Source of the DNA: Paramacrobiotus metropolitanus
Lineage: Eukaryota; Tardigrada; Eutardigrada; Parachela; Macrobiotidae
Length of the DNA: 64,000 nucleotides
Reading direction: 5' to 3'
Assembly: GCF_019649055.1 (NCBI RefSeq)
Contig: NW_026570224.1
Span: 1,736,001 to 1,800,000 of the forward strand
Positions 52,538 to 63,250 of the stretch are shown here, in pieces. A program made the translations under genes and the position numbers. Each line of letters opens with the position of its first letter. Positions within the stretch are counted from its first letter, which is position 1. The notes under the pieces were generated by a model. The model was not told the DNA's origin and did no database searches. It saw nothing but the letters and a program-made list of their open reading frames with translations.

Positions 52538-53362
52538 GAAGTTACAAAAACATTGAAATAACATTATAAGTGTTGCTGTGCTTTATTGTTTATAACCATC
52601 TTGCGTTTATTCCGAATTATGAAAACAAAAACACATAAATTTATAATAGAACCTAACGTTTAATATTTGTGTAGATACGGACCGAACTTACATCAAGACG
52701 GATTGGTCCATTCTGCGGATGTCGGAATTACCCTCCATATTTTCGCATTATAACGTATCCCATGAATGCTTGGTCTTATTATTGTCTGCATGTGCTGGAA
52801 ATAAGAACTTGTTGGGACGCATTTGACTCTCAGTATCACTAAACGACATTGGATTATTTTCTGTAAACAAGTTGTGTTTTGCTCAATTACACTCTTACCT
52901 ATTGGTTGAATGGAAAACCGCTCTTAATCACCTGCTTTACTTAGACAGTGAGCGCTTTATTTCGTTGTTTGCATGAATACAAAATGGTTAGCGGAAACGG
53001 TATTTGCTAACTTGGTTTGTGGAAAAAATAAAATTTTCATCTCCAGTTTACAAAAAATTAATTATTAGTCGCCGCTACATTCGAAAACAACATCATTATA
53101 AGTTGCTTAGATTTTCTGCTGGCCGATATGACGCAATAAATTCGGTTTTCCTATAGCTCGTTCCAGCTCAGAGACAGTGAAATAGGCCGTAAATAACTGA
53201 TGTCCCATTATCAAAGAGCAAAATGTGCACAACAAAAATATAGGTTCATTTCAGTTCCATAATTGTACACCGGCACATGCCACAACGGAATTTCCCTTTG
53301 AAATATAAAAAGTTCATCCAAACGATCAATATCGTTTGAGAAAAAACACACAACCTGTTTCC
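52538..53362. other. Intergenic, no gene recognised
   Basis: AT-rich stretch between the RPA-like gene and the convergent GIY-YIG gene. I looked for Helitron 3' hairpin and CTRR signals and did not find a convincing one. Only short frames occur. Confidence 0.45.
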
Positions 53363-53891
53363 TCAATAACATACATATATTCCTGAACAAAATTTTTCAT
53401 AAAAACGATATAACAGAAGCAGACCAATCCAATGCTGTAATTTTAAATCCTGTTTTACAGCAGCCGGGGAATATTTCATAGTTCCGTTAATCAGGTTTGT
53501 AAGATTTCGTAATCCAATCGTCTTAATCGTTATCGCTTCTGCGGTAAAGGCGACAGTATCCATGGTGTTGGTGAAGCCTGTAATAACTGCTACACGACCT
53601 CCTCTTCGCCATATTCCACGGATAACCAAAGATTTTGGACTTGTCTTCAAATAGTAAACAAACCATGGAAAGCTGGAGAGCTTTAGCAAAATCACAGTAC
53701 ACCGCACTATTAAAGGAATAATATTTAAGCACTACCTTCTTCCCACGAGCTTCCCGGAAATGATATTGTGGTCGATTGTATGACCTACGTCTGGCAGATG
53801 CTTTCCCAACGTAAAAAATACTTTTGACAAATTCAACAAAAGATACGTTATTATCTGTCTTACGTGACAAAACGTAGAGATAGGCAGACAT
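53363..53891 (-). CDS. GIY-YIG nuclease domain protein (LEM-3/ANKLE1 type), possibly partial
   Basis: Two minus-strand exons, 53891-53736 and 53644-53363, join in phase 0 into 145 codons plus stop. The motif pair reads YLYVLSRK and SIFYVGKA, corresponding to GIY and YIG, preceded by FVEFVKS as in LEM-3/ANKLE1. The second exon continues with RGIWRRGGRVAVITGF, then AEAITIKTIGLRNLTNLING, matching the C-terminal part of that family, which cuts DNA bridges and branched DNA late in cell division. The usual ankyrin repeats and LEM domain are not seen upstream. Either more 5' exons lie beyond an acceptor at 53931 (the frame is open from 53930), or this is a stand-alone or truncated form. The Gly after GK is Ala here. 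Confidence 0.72.
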
Positions 53892-55274
53892 TAAATATTG
53901 CCATATGGGAAAAATAATAAAAAAGTGCCTCTAAATTTTCATCTGCAGCCGATACTCAAGTAAAAAAGACCAGGACAAGGAAATGAAATCCACGCATTGG
54001 GTTTATCTTATCTGTGGATGGTGATCTCAGTTTAAAGATTAGCTCTGCACTGACCAGTACCAAACGGCTTTGTTTATTGTAAGCCGGCGCAGTATTGTTG
54101 GTACTAAGTGTACGTTATCCAACTGCGTGACGGGACCGCCAGCGGATATCTGATTTTCTTGTGACGCGTCACTTTTATTTTCGAAACTTTCTTACGTACT
54201 TTTTTTCATAAATATGTCAGCAGATTCTGATATCCGATCAGCAAATGCATAATTAAATTCGAAGAGTCTATATATAAAATCCACCGCAAGGTGTGAACAA
54301 AAATTAATTCCGTGCCGTAACTTGACCGAAGTGCACCAGATCGCTTGCATTTGCAACGCACACTTTTTATTTTGGGAAATAATGGAGATTTAAAAAACCA
54401 AATGTAATCCAAAACAAATGAGCCCCTTAAAAAACATTATCAAAACAGAAATATACAACGGATGTCTAACAGACATTTTGAAATATTCGCCGTAAAAAAA
54501 TTGAATTCATCCCGTGACCTTTACCGCCATTAACATGCTTGCATTCTCCGAAACCAAAAATATGAACTCTCTCGAAAATGTCCTTGCGGTAAATCCGTAG
54601 CCAAGAAGTGAACGCCTTTTAAAACGAGCATCGAGTTACGAATCGAGTTAGGAATCTGAAACATTTGCGCCCGTCAACCACATATATGCTTCAATAAATT
54701 GTCTGGATATTTTCAAAAAAGGCTAGCGATAAAATTATTCTTTCTTACATACGCTATCAAGTTGTCAACCATAGTTACATTTGCAGATAATCTGTATCAA
54801 GTATACGCATCATCACTGACTGCATACCTTATTCAAAAGCGCATGGGCAAGGCTGTCGGCGAATTCCAATACCCACTTTCAGAAGCTCTCGCGATCGTGG
54901 AGTTGGTGGTGTGGACATGGTTATCTCCATGTAGGTGGGGTATTTGCGTCGATCCAACCGGCGGCAGTAGCAGCGATCGTGAATCAGAATTGGCTCTCCA
55001 AAGATGTTGTCAGATACCGTCAACTTCCATTTAAACTGAAATGGCAAAACCACGAAGCATATTGCGCGGAAAGAAAAAGTAAATTTAGACATGTCTGCAC
55101 TTTTCAAAAGCATTAACAAATGCAAAGACAGGAACAAAGCAATAAAAGTTTACCACGTTAAATGACAAAACCGTATCAATAGGCAACACTCTGCTGCAGT
55201 TTCCAACGTGAAGGAAGTGATTTCACAAGCACATTTTAGCAACCATCATAGGCCGCAGAATTGGTCCAAAAGCA
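53892..55274. other. Intergenic, no gene recognised
   Basis: About 1.4 kb, AT-rich. A frame at 54699-55034 on the plus strand and one at 54829-55137 on the minus strand overlap and have no family features. 5' exons of the GIY-YIG gene could lie here but none was recognised. Confidence 0.4.
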
Positions 55275-56972
55275 TAATGTCCTCGTGTGCACTACCAACC
55301 TGACGTATGACGCCTGCCACCCTGAAAGATACTGGCATCCCCATCCTTTTATTACTAATTAAAGAACATCTATTTCTCTCATGGTTATTCTGTTCTGTGC
55401 CAAGTTGATTTACTTGCAAGCAAACCAGCTTCGCGACAGTGTCTCCCGAGTGCTCTTTGCAATAAACCGAAAAGCGGCAAAATTCCAGTCATAGAGATCA
55501 CATTAATCCAGTCGGTTTAACTTAAATGGTATAGTATTAGTAACATGAACGGTCAATAAAGTGACCGGAAAAGTGACATTGAGCCACCAGCATGGAAAGC
55601 AATCAATGAGCAACAGCTGTGCTAGTAATAAAATACCTTTCCCAGCTAACTTGTTAGGAATTACTTATTTGAAAACTTGTTAGCCGTCACCATGTTAACT
55701 TGTTAGAATTCATTTATTTGAAAACTTAGGAACGAATCAAACCGAAATGCACCTACGAAAAAATATAGAAATTAATACTGGATATTCTTTTAACCGTTTT
55801 GTTGTGTAGCACAATTGTTCCTTAACAGTAAACGTTTTCGTTTTCAAATAAAGGAAAAAGGACCAACTCCGAAACCATTTTGGAGTTCCCACAGCACATG
55901 TTCTCACCTACAATATTATTCGACTCCGGTGCTAAAAACTACCGTAAACGTCAGCCGTCAAAGATCACGCATGTGAAAGGTCACGATAAACCATCTTAAG
56001 AATGATATGTAATAACCATCTTTATGATCAAACACATGCGAACCAGCTTTATTCCATCCACGTAGCAACAGAGAGAAACAGAGAGAGAGAGAGAGACTAA
56101 TTCAGAATGTCCCTTAATTAATCTGACAATTCCATCCCGGAATTTGGGAATGACACATTAGCGGCTGCTTTATAAAATCGGTTTCTTCTACTTAATCGGT
56201 CTCGCGCCACAGAGAAACAAATCAGCATAAATCGTCCTGCACGTATTAATATTGTGTGGCCAGTCGCCACCCTCAGAATTACAGACATATTAGCGGCATC
56301 TGTCACAGGAGATAGTGTTTCTCAACGTATACCGCGCCGGACTCTCCGAATACATTAAACAGGCTAAATTATCCAGCGCGACTGATTAATGAGACTTTTA
56401 ATGAGACGCGACCAGAATGGTATCGATAATCTTTCCAAAAATATCGTGAAACCACAATAAACTTTCCCAGCCATGCGATATGCGCACATAATACCAGCGT
56501 GCCAGATCCAACAACAAATATTCAGAGAAATGTATTAAATTAATAATGTTACTGGGTGATTATATTTGTTGGTTTCAACTTTCAAGTACAACAGATCATT
56601 AAGATTTTAGCTTCCACCTCACTGAAAACCCTTCATAAAACTAGTCTATAAACCACCACATTTGTAACACAAAGTGGCGTTCTGGGTAGCGCATGTATTG
56701 TGCTTCTTAAAACTTTATTACTGATAGTACGTTTTCTGTTTGGCATATAAATTTACAGAAATAAATCTGCACAGAAATGTACATCCTTTTGTAGATAATG
56801 TTTCTTTAGGCCTGTATGCTGGTATGTACGTATCACAGAATTATGAAGTCAGTATGTACGTAGCACAGAATTATGAGGTCAGTCGTGACCACTTAGAGTC
56901 AACAATTTTAAAATTTTTAACCATTTGTCTTTTATAGATATCGGTATGTTGCTTCCATAGCAAGAAAATAAA
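55275..56972. repeat. Large tandem duplication, copy 1 (~1.7 kb)
   Basis: Begins with AATGTCCTCGTGTGCACTAC and ends with TATGTTGCTTCCATAGCAAG. The next 1.3 kb repeats it almost throughout, with scattered substitutions. It contains a GA microsatellite near 56072-56096 and, near its end, an internal direct repeat of a ~33-base unit (TATGTACGTA-CACAGAATTATGA). A 62-codon minus-strand frame at 56118-56306 is conserved in copy 2 but diverges at its end. No transposon protein is encoded. Confidence 0.88.
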
Positions 56973-58292
56973 TAATGTCCTCGTATGCACTACCAACCTG
57001 ACGTATAACGTCTGCCACCCTGAAAGATACTGGCATTCCCATCCTTTTATTACTAATTAAAGAACATCTCATCGAACATTATTACTAATTAAACAACATC
57101 TTATTTTCTCTCATGGTTATGCTGTTCTGTGCCAAGTTGATTTACGAAAAGCGGCAAAACTCCAGTCATAGAGATCACGTTAATCCAGTCTGTTTAACTT
57201 AAATGGTATAGTATTAGTAACAGGAACGGTCAATAAAGTGACCGGAAAAGTGACATTGAGCCACCACCATGGAAAGCAATGAAAGAGCAACAGCTGTGCT
57301 AGTAATAAAATACCTGCAATATTATTCGATTCCGGTGCTAAAAACTACCGTAAACATCTGAAAGGTTACGATAAACCATCTTAAGAATGATATGTAATAG
57401 CCATCTTTATGATCAAACACATGCGACCCATCTTTATTCCACCCACGTAGCAACTGTTCTCACAGAGAGACAGAGAGAGAGAGAGTGACCAATTCAAAAT
57501 GTCCCTTAATTAATCTGACAATTTGATTCTGGGAGTTGGTAATGACGCATTAGCGGCTGCTTTATAAAATCGGTTTCTTCTACTTAATCGGTCTCGCGCC
57601 ATAGAGAAACAAATCAGCACAAATCGTCCTGCACGTATTAATATTGTGTGGCCAGTGGCTACCCTCAGAATTACAGACATATTAGCGGCATCTGTCACGG
57701 GAAATAGTGTTTCTCAACGTATACCGCGCCGGACTCTCCGGATACATTAAACAAGCTAAACTATCCAGCACGACTGATTAATGAGACTTTTAATGATACG
57801 CGACCAGAATGGTATCGATAATCTTTCCAAAAATATCGTGAAACCACAATAAACTTTCCCGGCCATGCGATTTGCGCACATAATACAAGCGTGCCAGATC
57901 CAACAACAAATATTCAAACAAATGCATTAAAATAATGTTACTGGGTGATTATATTTGTTGGTTTCAAGCTACAACAGATCATTAGGATTTCAGTTTCTAT
58001 AAAGCACCACATTTGTAACACAAAGTGGCGTTCTGGGTAGCGCATGTTTTGTGCTTCTTAAAAAGTTATTACTGATAGTACGTTTTCTGTTTGGCACATA
58101 AATTTACAGAAATAAATCTGCACATAAATGTACATCCTTTTGCAGATAATGTTTTCTTTAGGCTTGTATGCTGGTATGTACGTAGCACAGAATTATGAGG
58201 TCAGTCGTGACCACTTAGAGTTAACAATTTTAAAATTTTTAACCAGTTGTCTTTGATAGATATTGGTATGTTGCTTCCATAGAAAGAAAATA
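56973..58292. repeat. Large tandem duplication, copy 2 (~1.3 kb, with internal deletions)
   Basis: Starts with AATGTCCTCGTATGCACTAC at an offset of 1698 bases from copy 1 and ends with the matching GGTATGTTGCTTCCATAGAAAG. It has lost several hundred bases relative to copy 1 (for example the stretch matching about 55640-55910) and one of the two internal short repeat units. The GA microsatellite recurs near 57467-57487. Confidence 0.88.
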
Positions 58293-58453
58293 ATTAAACA
58301 ATAATCTCGCTTTGCAAATTTCGATAAAAACAGATCGCGTTTTTTCCAAAATGTTTGTATACTATTACTGTATGCGATTTATGCCAGTGTGTTGAAAATT
58401 AATCAACAGAATTTTAACGTTACTTAAATCAACTGTGCAGGGTAACACTGCAG

Positions 58454-58847
58454 TTCGCAAACCCCCGTAGAACACTCGACAGCTTTCTTGTATCCTCGGC
58501 TGTACGTACTCAACGAAGTGACCGTTGAGAATCCCGACTATTTCACACAGCTCCCCTGCACACAAGCAAAGATGCAAGACACCCGCTGGTACGTGTTAGA
58601 AAACCGTATCGGCATGTTGCTCTGGGTTGGACCAAATGTGGACCAGCAATTTCTGCAGGACGTTTTCGGAGCTGTCATAGCCGGTCAAATCGAAGTCGAT
58701 AAGGTAAAACTTGATTGTAAGCGGTCTCTAAATTCAGCAGAGACATGGTTCAGTAACCTGCACGATTTGCAAAACCTTGTGAGTGGATATTTTCCACACT
58801 ATATACTCTATGAACAAGTAAAATTAATTGCCATTGTTACCGAATAG
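58454..58847 (+). pseudogene. Orphan fragment of Sec24 (gelsolin-like C-terminal region)
   Basis: An open stretch entered from an acceptor-like CTGCAG gives PVEHSTAFLYPRLYVLNEV, then TRWYVLENRIGMLLWVGPNV, FLQDVFG and LNSAETWFSNLHDLQ. These match the end of the Sec24 helical domain and the gelsolin-like domain (vertebrate YLLDNGQILVLWVG and LLHDVFG). Sec24 is the cargo-binding coat subunit of COPII vesicles. The preceding ~90 percent of the protein is not found in the window, and after NLHDLQN homology stops and the frame ends. I take it as a duplicated fragment. It could be a real last-but-one exon of a gene with an extremely long upstream intron, but the final Sec24 exon is also missing. Confidence 0.65.
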
Positions 58848-59530
58848 TATTCTTTTTTTCACTACGATGCAACGTAACAACATTTGTCTTCTAACTAAGT
58901 AACAACATTTGTCTTCTAACTAATCAGCAAACTGAGGAAAGTGAGTAGCATCTCCTGCGACATTATCCACCGAGTTACAATTACTCCCTGATGTTATTGA
59001 CTGGAAATTTACTATTACTTAATAGTTCCTATTACAATAGCAAGTGCTGCAGATCAGAAATAAATTATGCACAACAATAACGGGAAAGGGAAATCCTTCC
59101 TTTTTATCTTTAAAATCAGCAAACCGAAGTTACCAAACTGAAGCGGAAACGGAAATCAACATCAGGCGGACGGTATTTTCAACCTACCACGAGGCGGCAG
59201 CCACATGCAAGAACTGTTGCAGGAGACCGGGCTGCAGAAGAAAGTAAGTACCAACTGGAAATCTGTTTTCGTTTTCTGCAGTCCGAAGAAAGTAAAGATC
59301 CATCAAGTCTATCTGTATACATCTTTTTGATATATCGAAATTTGTTTATGGTTTGAAATACAATACACCGCTTATTATACCGCATATTTATCAGTAACAG
59401 TTGTCTGCTGAAGAGATCGATCATTTGTTAATTCCACCTGTTTGTTATCAGACGTGCTAAGTCAGTGTTTCTCTCGTGGATTCTCATCGTTTTAAATCGT
59501 CGTCAAACCTTACTGACGTTACTCACCGCC
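58848..59530. other. Region upstream of the TIPIN-like gene with one possible basic exon
   Basis: A 20-base direct repeat (AGTAACAACATTTGTCTTCT type) occurs twice near 58874-58918. Between about 59116 and 59242 a frame bounded by AATCAG and A|GTAAGT encodes a basic stretch (VTKLKRKRKSTSGGRYF). It could be an exon, but I cannot join it to a neighbour. Confidence 0.3.
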
Positions 59531-60783
59531 ATGCCTAAACACGATTCCATTTCGCTGGCCGATTACGACTTGGAATCCGGGGAAGAAGACTATGCGTTTG
59601 CCAATTATGACAACGATCGTTTCGCTGATGAGATGGACGAACTGGAACGCGAGCGAGATGGCGAGGCTTCGACAGCCAAAGATGCTGCTGCGAAGACCGT
59701 CGATCGGAAAGATGGAAAGACAGAGGAAGCTGCGGAGAAGAAGCCTAAACGAGTCATGGGGCCGCCTGTTAAGTTGGACCCTGTGTGGACCGCCGGGACT
59801 GCCGGCGCTGGTGAAGGATTTCGAGAACATCAAGTGGCGTCCCAACGGATGCGACGTGCGAGCGTACCAGGAATGAACCAGTGAACAGACGAAAAGTTGG
59901 ATAACCAACAGAATACGTAATATGTACTTTACGGCATTTTTAGCGCATTGCTTGATTACTCTAGCAGCATCATTATCACGAATCATAAAAATTGCACGGT
60001 TGATCAACAAAATGGTATTAATTTGGATTAAGATTTGATCAACGCTACTGGTTGTGCATTACTACTAAATCTTTGGTTACGGCAATATAAGACAGTTTCG
60101 TCTACCGGTTTAGGTAAGTATTAACAATTTACCTTTCTGTCTATTTTGTAGAAAGAAAATCTACAAATTTTGATGAGGAAAATGGAAGCGTGGGCGCACA
60201 GCATGTATCCCAAGGCTCGCTTTGATGACACGCTGGAAAAGATCAAACATATTGGAAGCAAAGCCAAAGTTAAGGTCAGGCAGCTGTGCAATGTTCACGT
60301 CTTCAGGTAAAAGTAGGAAAACCCGCTAGTAGTGCAGCAGGCGATAAAAAATCAAAATGACCGTGCAGTCCTTGCTCTCTGTCAATAAAATGCAAGCGAC
60401 GAAAATTGGTCTGTTTGCTGCTATCGGTCTTTGATAATAACATCACGACGGGTACGATCAGCCGACAGTCTTCTGTCGAGCGAAGGATCTGCATGAGTTC
60501 CGCTTGCATTAAACAATCTTACAGACGTGCGTCAAAAGGCTGGTTCGGGACTTCCGGTGCTTCCCGAGGATTGCGTGGGGGCTGACTTAATCGAAACGGA
60601 CACTCCTAGTAAAAATACGGGAAACGTTGCGGCTAACCCTAGGATTTCTAATAATGCTAAAGACGAGGATTTCGCTTGGTTTGAACAAATGATGGCGGAT
60701 TCTGACGCACTGGCGCAAGCACAGATGCTTTCCTCGCTACCACTCGTGATCGTTAGCGCTACCACTCGTGATCGTTCGCGCAG
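59531..60783 (+). pseudogene. TIPIN: TIPIN-like (Timeless-interacting / Tof1-Csm3 family) gene with frame breaks
   Basis: Exons 59531-59855, 60152-60274 and 60525-60783 carry the swi3/Csm3 core: GLPALVKDFENIKW, then KENLQILMRKMEAWAHSMYP and KARFDDTLEKIKHIGSKAKV, then TCVKRL and LPVLPED. TIPIN with Timeless forms the fork protection complex at replication forks. The N-terminus (acidic, DYDLESGEEDYAF) is in one frame and GLPALV in another, so one base is extra near 59780-59792. Between TCVKRLVR and LPVLPED the frame shifts again near 60549-60556. A 22-base direct duplication starts at 60735 and 60757, which also changes frame. The intron between exons 1 and 2 keeps GT-AG and phase. Either a decayed gene copy or several assembly errors. 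Confidence 0.7.
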
Positions 60784-61401
60784 GTTGGTAATTGTGAGAT
60801 CCTTCTTTAATATTGACGCATTTTTCTGCTTCCGTAAGCTGAACGGATGTGTAATAGCGTATGCGCTTCACGTTGTCTTGTCAGAACAGTGACCTCAGGC
60901 AGCATATACTACGTAATGTTCCTCTTGATGCGGTGTTGTTAATAGTTTGTCGCCTGTCGTTGTGAATCACTACTCGAATTCCAATCCAGAATTGAAAGGT
61001 CAGCCTGCTTTGAATAAGCAGAACAACAATTACGGTTCGGAAAAAGCGCCTCTTCTTCTTTGATCAAACTAGGGTGAGTACAATGGTATAACTACATAAC
61101 TAACTAACTATAACTACATGGTAGAATGGTATATAATTTCACTTGAAAAGTATACCCGAGTGAAAGCTCAGTCATGGTTTCAGAGAAAAGAAGAAACCAT
61201 TAAGATCTCCATAATGGATAATTTTCTGGAGGATGATGATTTTGATCAGGAGCTCAATGCCATGGAAAACATTTCGTAACATGGTAAAAAGATGTGCAAA
61301 ATTGAAACATCTTTTGCAGTCATTTAGTTTTTTAATATAAAGAAAGATTACGGGTGTCAGACAGGTGAACTATCAACAGTTTTCCAGCTTTTTCGTCTGG
61401 A
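60784..61401. other. Possible further exons of the TIPIN-like gene
   Basis: Two acidic open stretches are seen but cannot be joined with confidence. One at about 61210-61279 reads MDNFLEDDDFDQELNAMENI and stops. A ~30-codon Asn-rich stretch lies near 60960-61065. They may be C-terminal exons or chance frames. Confidence 0.3.
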
Positions 61402-61930
61402 ATGCATCAAACTGCTGGCCAACCGGCAAAACGGAAGTTCATGATGCAGGAAGATGACGACGATATTGGGAGTGAGTCAGGAAAGCTCTTGATGCGAGTG
61501 GACAAAGGTGGTAAAGCCGCTCAGCCAGAAAAACAAAGGATTATGATCAACGAAGACGACGATGTTGTTAGCCGCCCGAATCGTGTCCACACCAACGACG
61601 ACGCTGATGCCATCCCGGCGGGCATACGAAAGGATGTATTCAGTGAAGACAGCGACGACGATGCCGTCAGCCAGTCGAAACTTGTGGCCGCCGAAGCACA
61701 GATCGATATCGCCATTCCGGCGGGCAAGCCAAAGACTGGGTTCTTTCAAGTCGATGACGATGATGTGTCTAACCAAACGGGAAAAGCTTGTAATTGTGGA
61801 AGACGATGACGACAACAATGTTGTCATCCAGCCGGCTAAATGAAAGCCTGTAGTCACGGAAGACGACGACAATATGGATAGGGCGAACTACGATGAGATG
61901 GACGCGCTGGCATTCATCAATGCGGATTAG
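61402..61930 (+). pseudogene. Acidic-repeat coding region with a frameshift and an in-frame TGA
   Basis: About six imperfect units of some 25-30 residues, each ending in an acidic cluster (EDDDD, EDDDVV, EDSDDD, VDDDD, EDDDDNN, EDDDN) preceded by Pro-Ala-Gly/Lys-rich sequence. The frame from ATG 61402 ends at 61809, but the repeat pattern continues one frame over from about 61790. In that frame codon 61841-61843 is TGA, where the first unit has CGG (PAKRK), and the frame then runs to TAG at 61928. The last residues (YDEMDALAFINAD) look like a short acidic binding helix. It may be the C-terminal part of the TIPIN-like gene or a separate gene. Confidence 0.5.
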
Positions 61931-63250
61931 TCGCTATTATCGCTTTCATAGCCCCGCTTTGTCATAAACTGACGACCATACCGATGTATATCGCCATATT
62001 TTGCTGACGACTTGTTGTCTCTTCTTTTTGGATTGTTCACATTACCTGTTCATTTGTGCTGCAGCTACATCTACTGCGCTTGTCATTAAAATTTTTGTGT
62101 TTGTATTCCAGTGATGTGCATTTTACGCTTTTCTAGTTTCTTCCTCATTCCGAAGATTTGATTTAAAAACAGTATTGTGATTTATAATTCTTGAGGATGT
62201 GGCTTTATAGCATGGTGATTCGTCACTTTTCATCTTATCTGTCGGTTGAATTATCCGGTCGTAGACTTGCTCTTGCTGCTTCAACACAATAAAATAATCT
62301 TTTTTAGCGGCCAGCACCATGCAGTTAAAAGTTTTTATATGACTAATTTGCTTGATGCATTTGACTAGTCGACATAAATAACAAATTCGCCGCTAAAAAT
62401 CAAAATTTATTGGTTACTTGTTAATAACCTGATATTTTCAATTTTGTGAATGCACGTTTAACATTCTAGCCTAGTGAAACATAAGATTCATTACGAAAAA
62501 TACAAACTACGATTTCCAACAACTCAGAGTTTACGAAAAAACTAAGAACTACACTATCGGTAAAAATTGAGTTTTAAACATTGTATTAGCAGCACAGTGG
62601 TATTTCAGCTGTTCTGAAAATTAGAAAAAATTCGTACACGATTTGTTCTTACTTCCTCATCTCTTTTGTGCATATCATATCTCACTACAATGGAAGATAG
62701 TGTTCAAGATCCAGTGCTGCAATGCAGTTAAGTCTTAGAACGACCTTAACAATTACATGACGGCGTATATATAAGCAGATGCATGAAATGTTTCAAAACG
62801 AGCGTACCGTCGTTGTTTTCTTTGAAAGCCACATAAGTTTAAAAAAGGCACAAATGTTACTTCATCCAGTACGGCTGCATTTACCGCCCAAGGGAAGTGC
62901 CGAATTCCCCCCAAGAAACCTCTTTTAAGCTGCGCTGCCCTGTTACAGGAGTGGCAAAGCTGGTAAATTATGGAGGCAGCAGATGTGTATTTACTACCAA
63001 TAATACCTGCGCTTAGCCAAAAGAACACGTTCTTTTGTTACCAGGTACACGGCGGGGACGTGGCAGGCAGTGTACCCAAACCTGGATACCTTTGTACGCG
63101 GGCACCGTACCTCACTAGGTATCCAGGCCGGCCGTAAGGTCCTTAGTGCCCGATATGATATATCATGGAAAAGGACTTTATGCTTAAAATTTGCAAAACG
63201 ATTAAAACCAATAATTTAAACTTTATTAATGTCATATTCCACTGCATGGT
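61931..63250. other. Intergenic, no gene recognised
   Basis: About 1.3 kb without a recognised gene. The minus-strand frame at 62753-63028 has no family features. AT-rich. Confidence 0.45.

Noticed and set aside
56118-57698. Conserved 62-codon minus-strand frame in both copies of the tandem duplication
   Set aside because: Changes between copies are concentrated in amino-acid-altering positions at the end and the frame has no family features; conservation follows from the duplication itself.
59592-59876. Second-frame ORF over TIPIN-like exon 1 as an independent gene
   Set aside because: Only its last ~25 codons carry TIPIN homology; the rest is Arg-rich shadow of the acidic N-terminus in the other frame.
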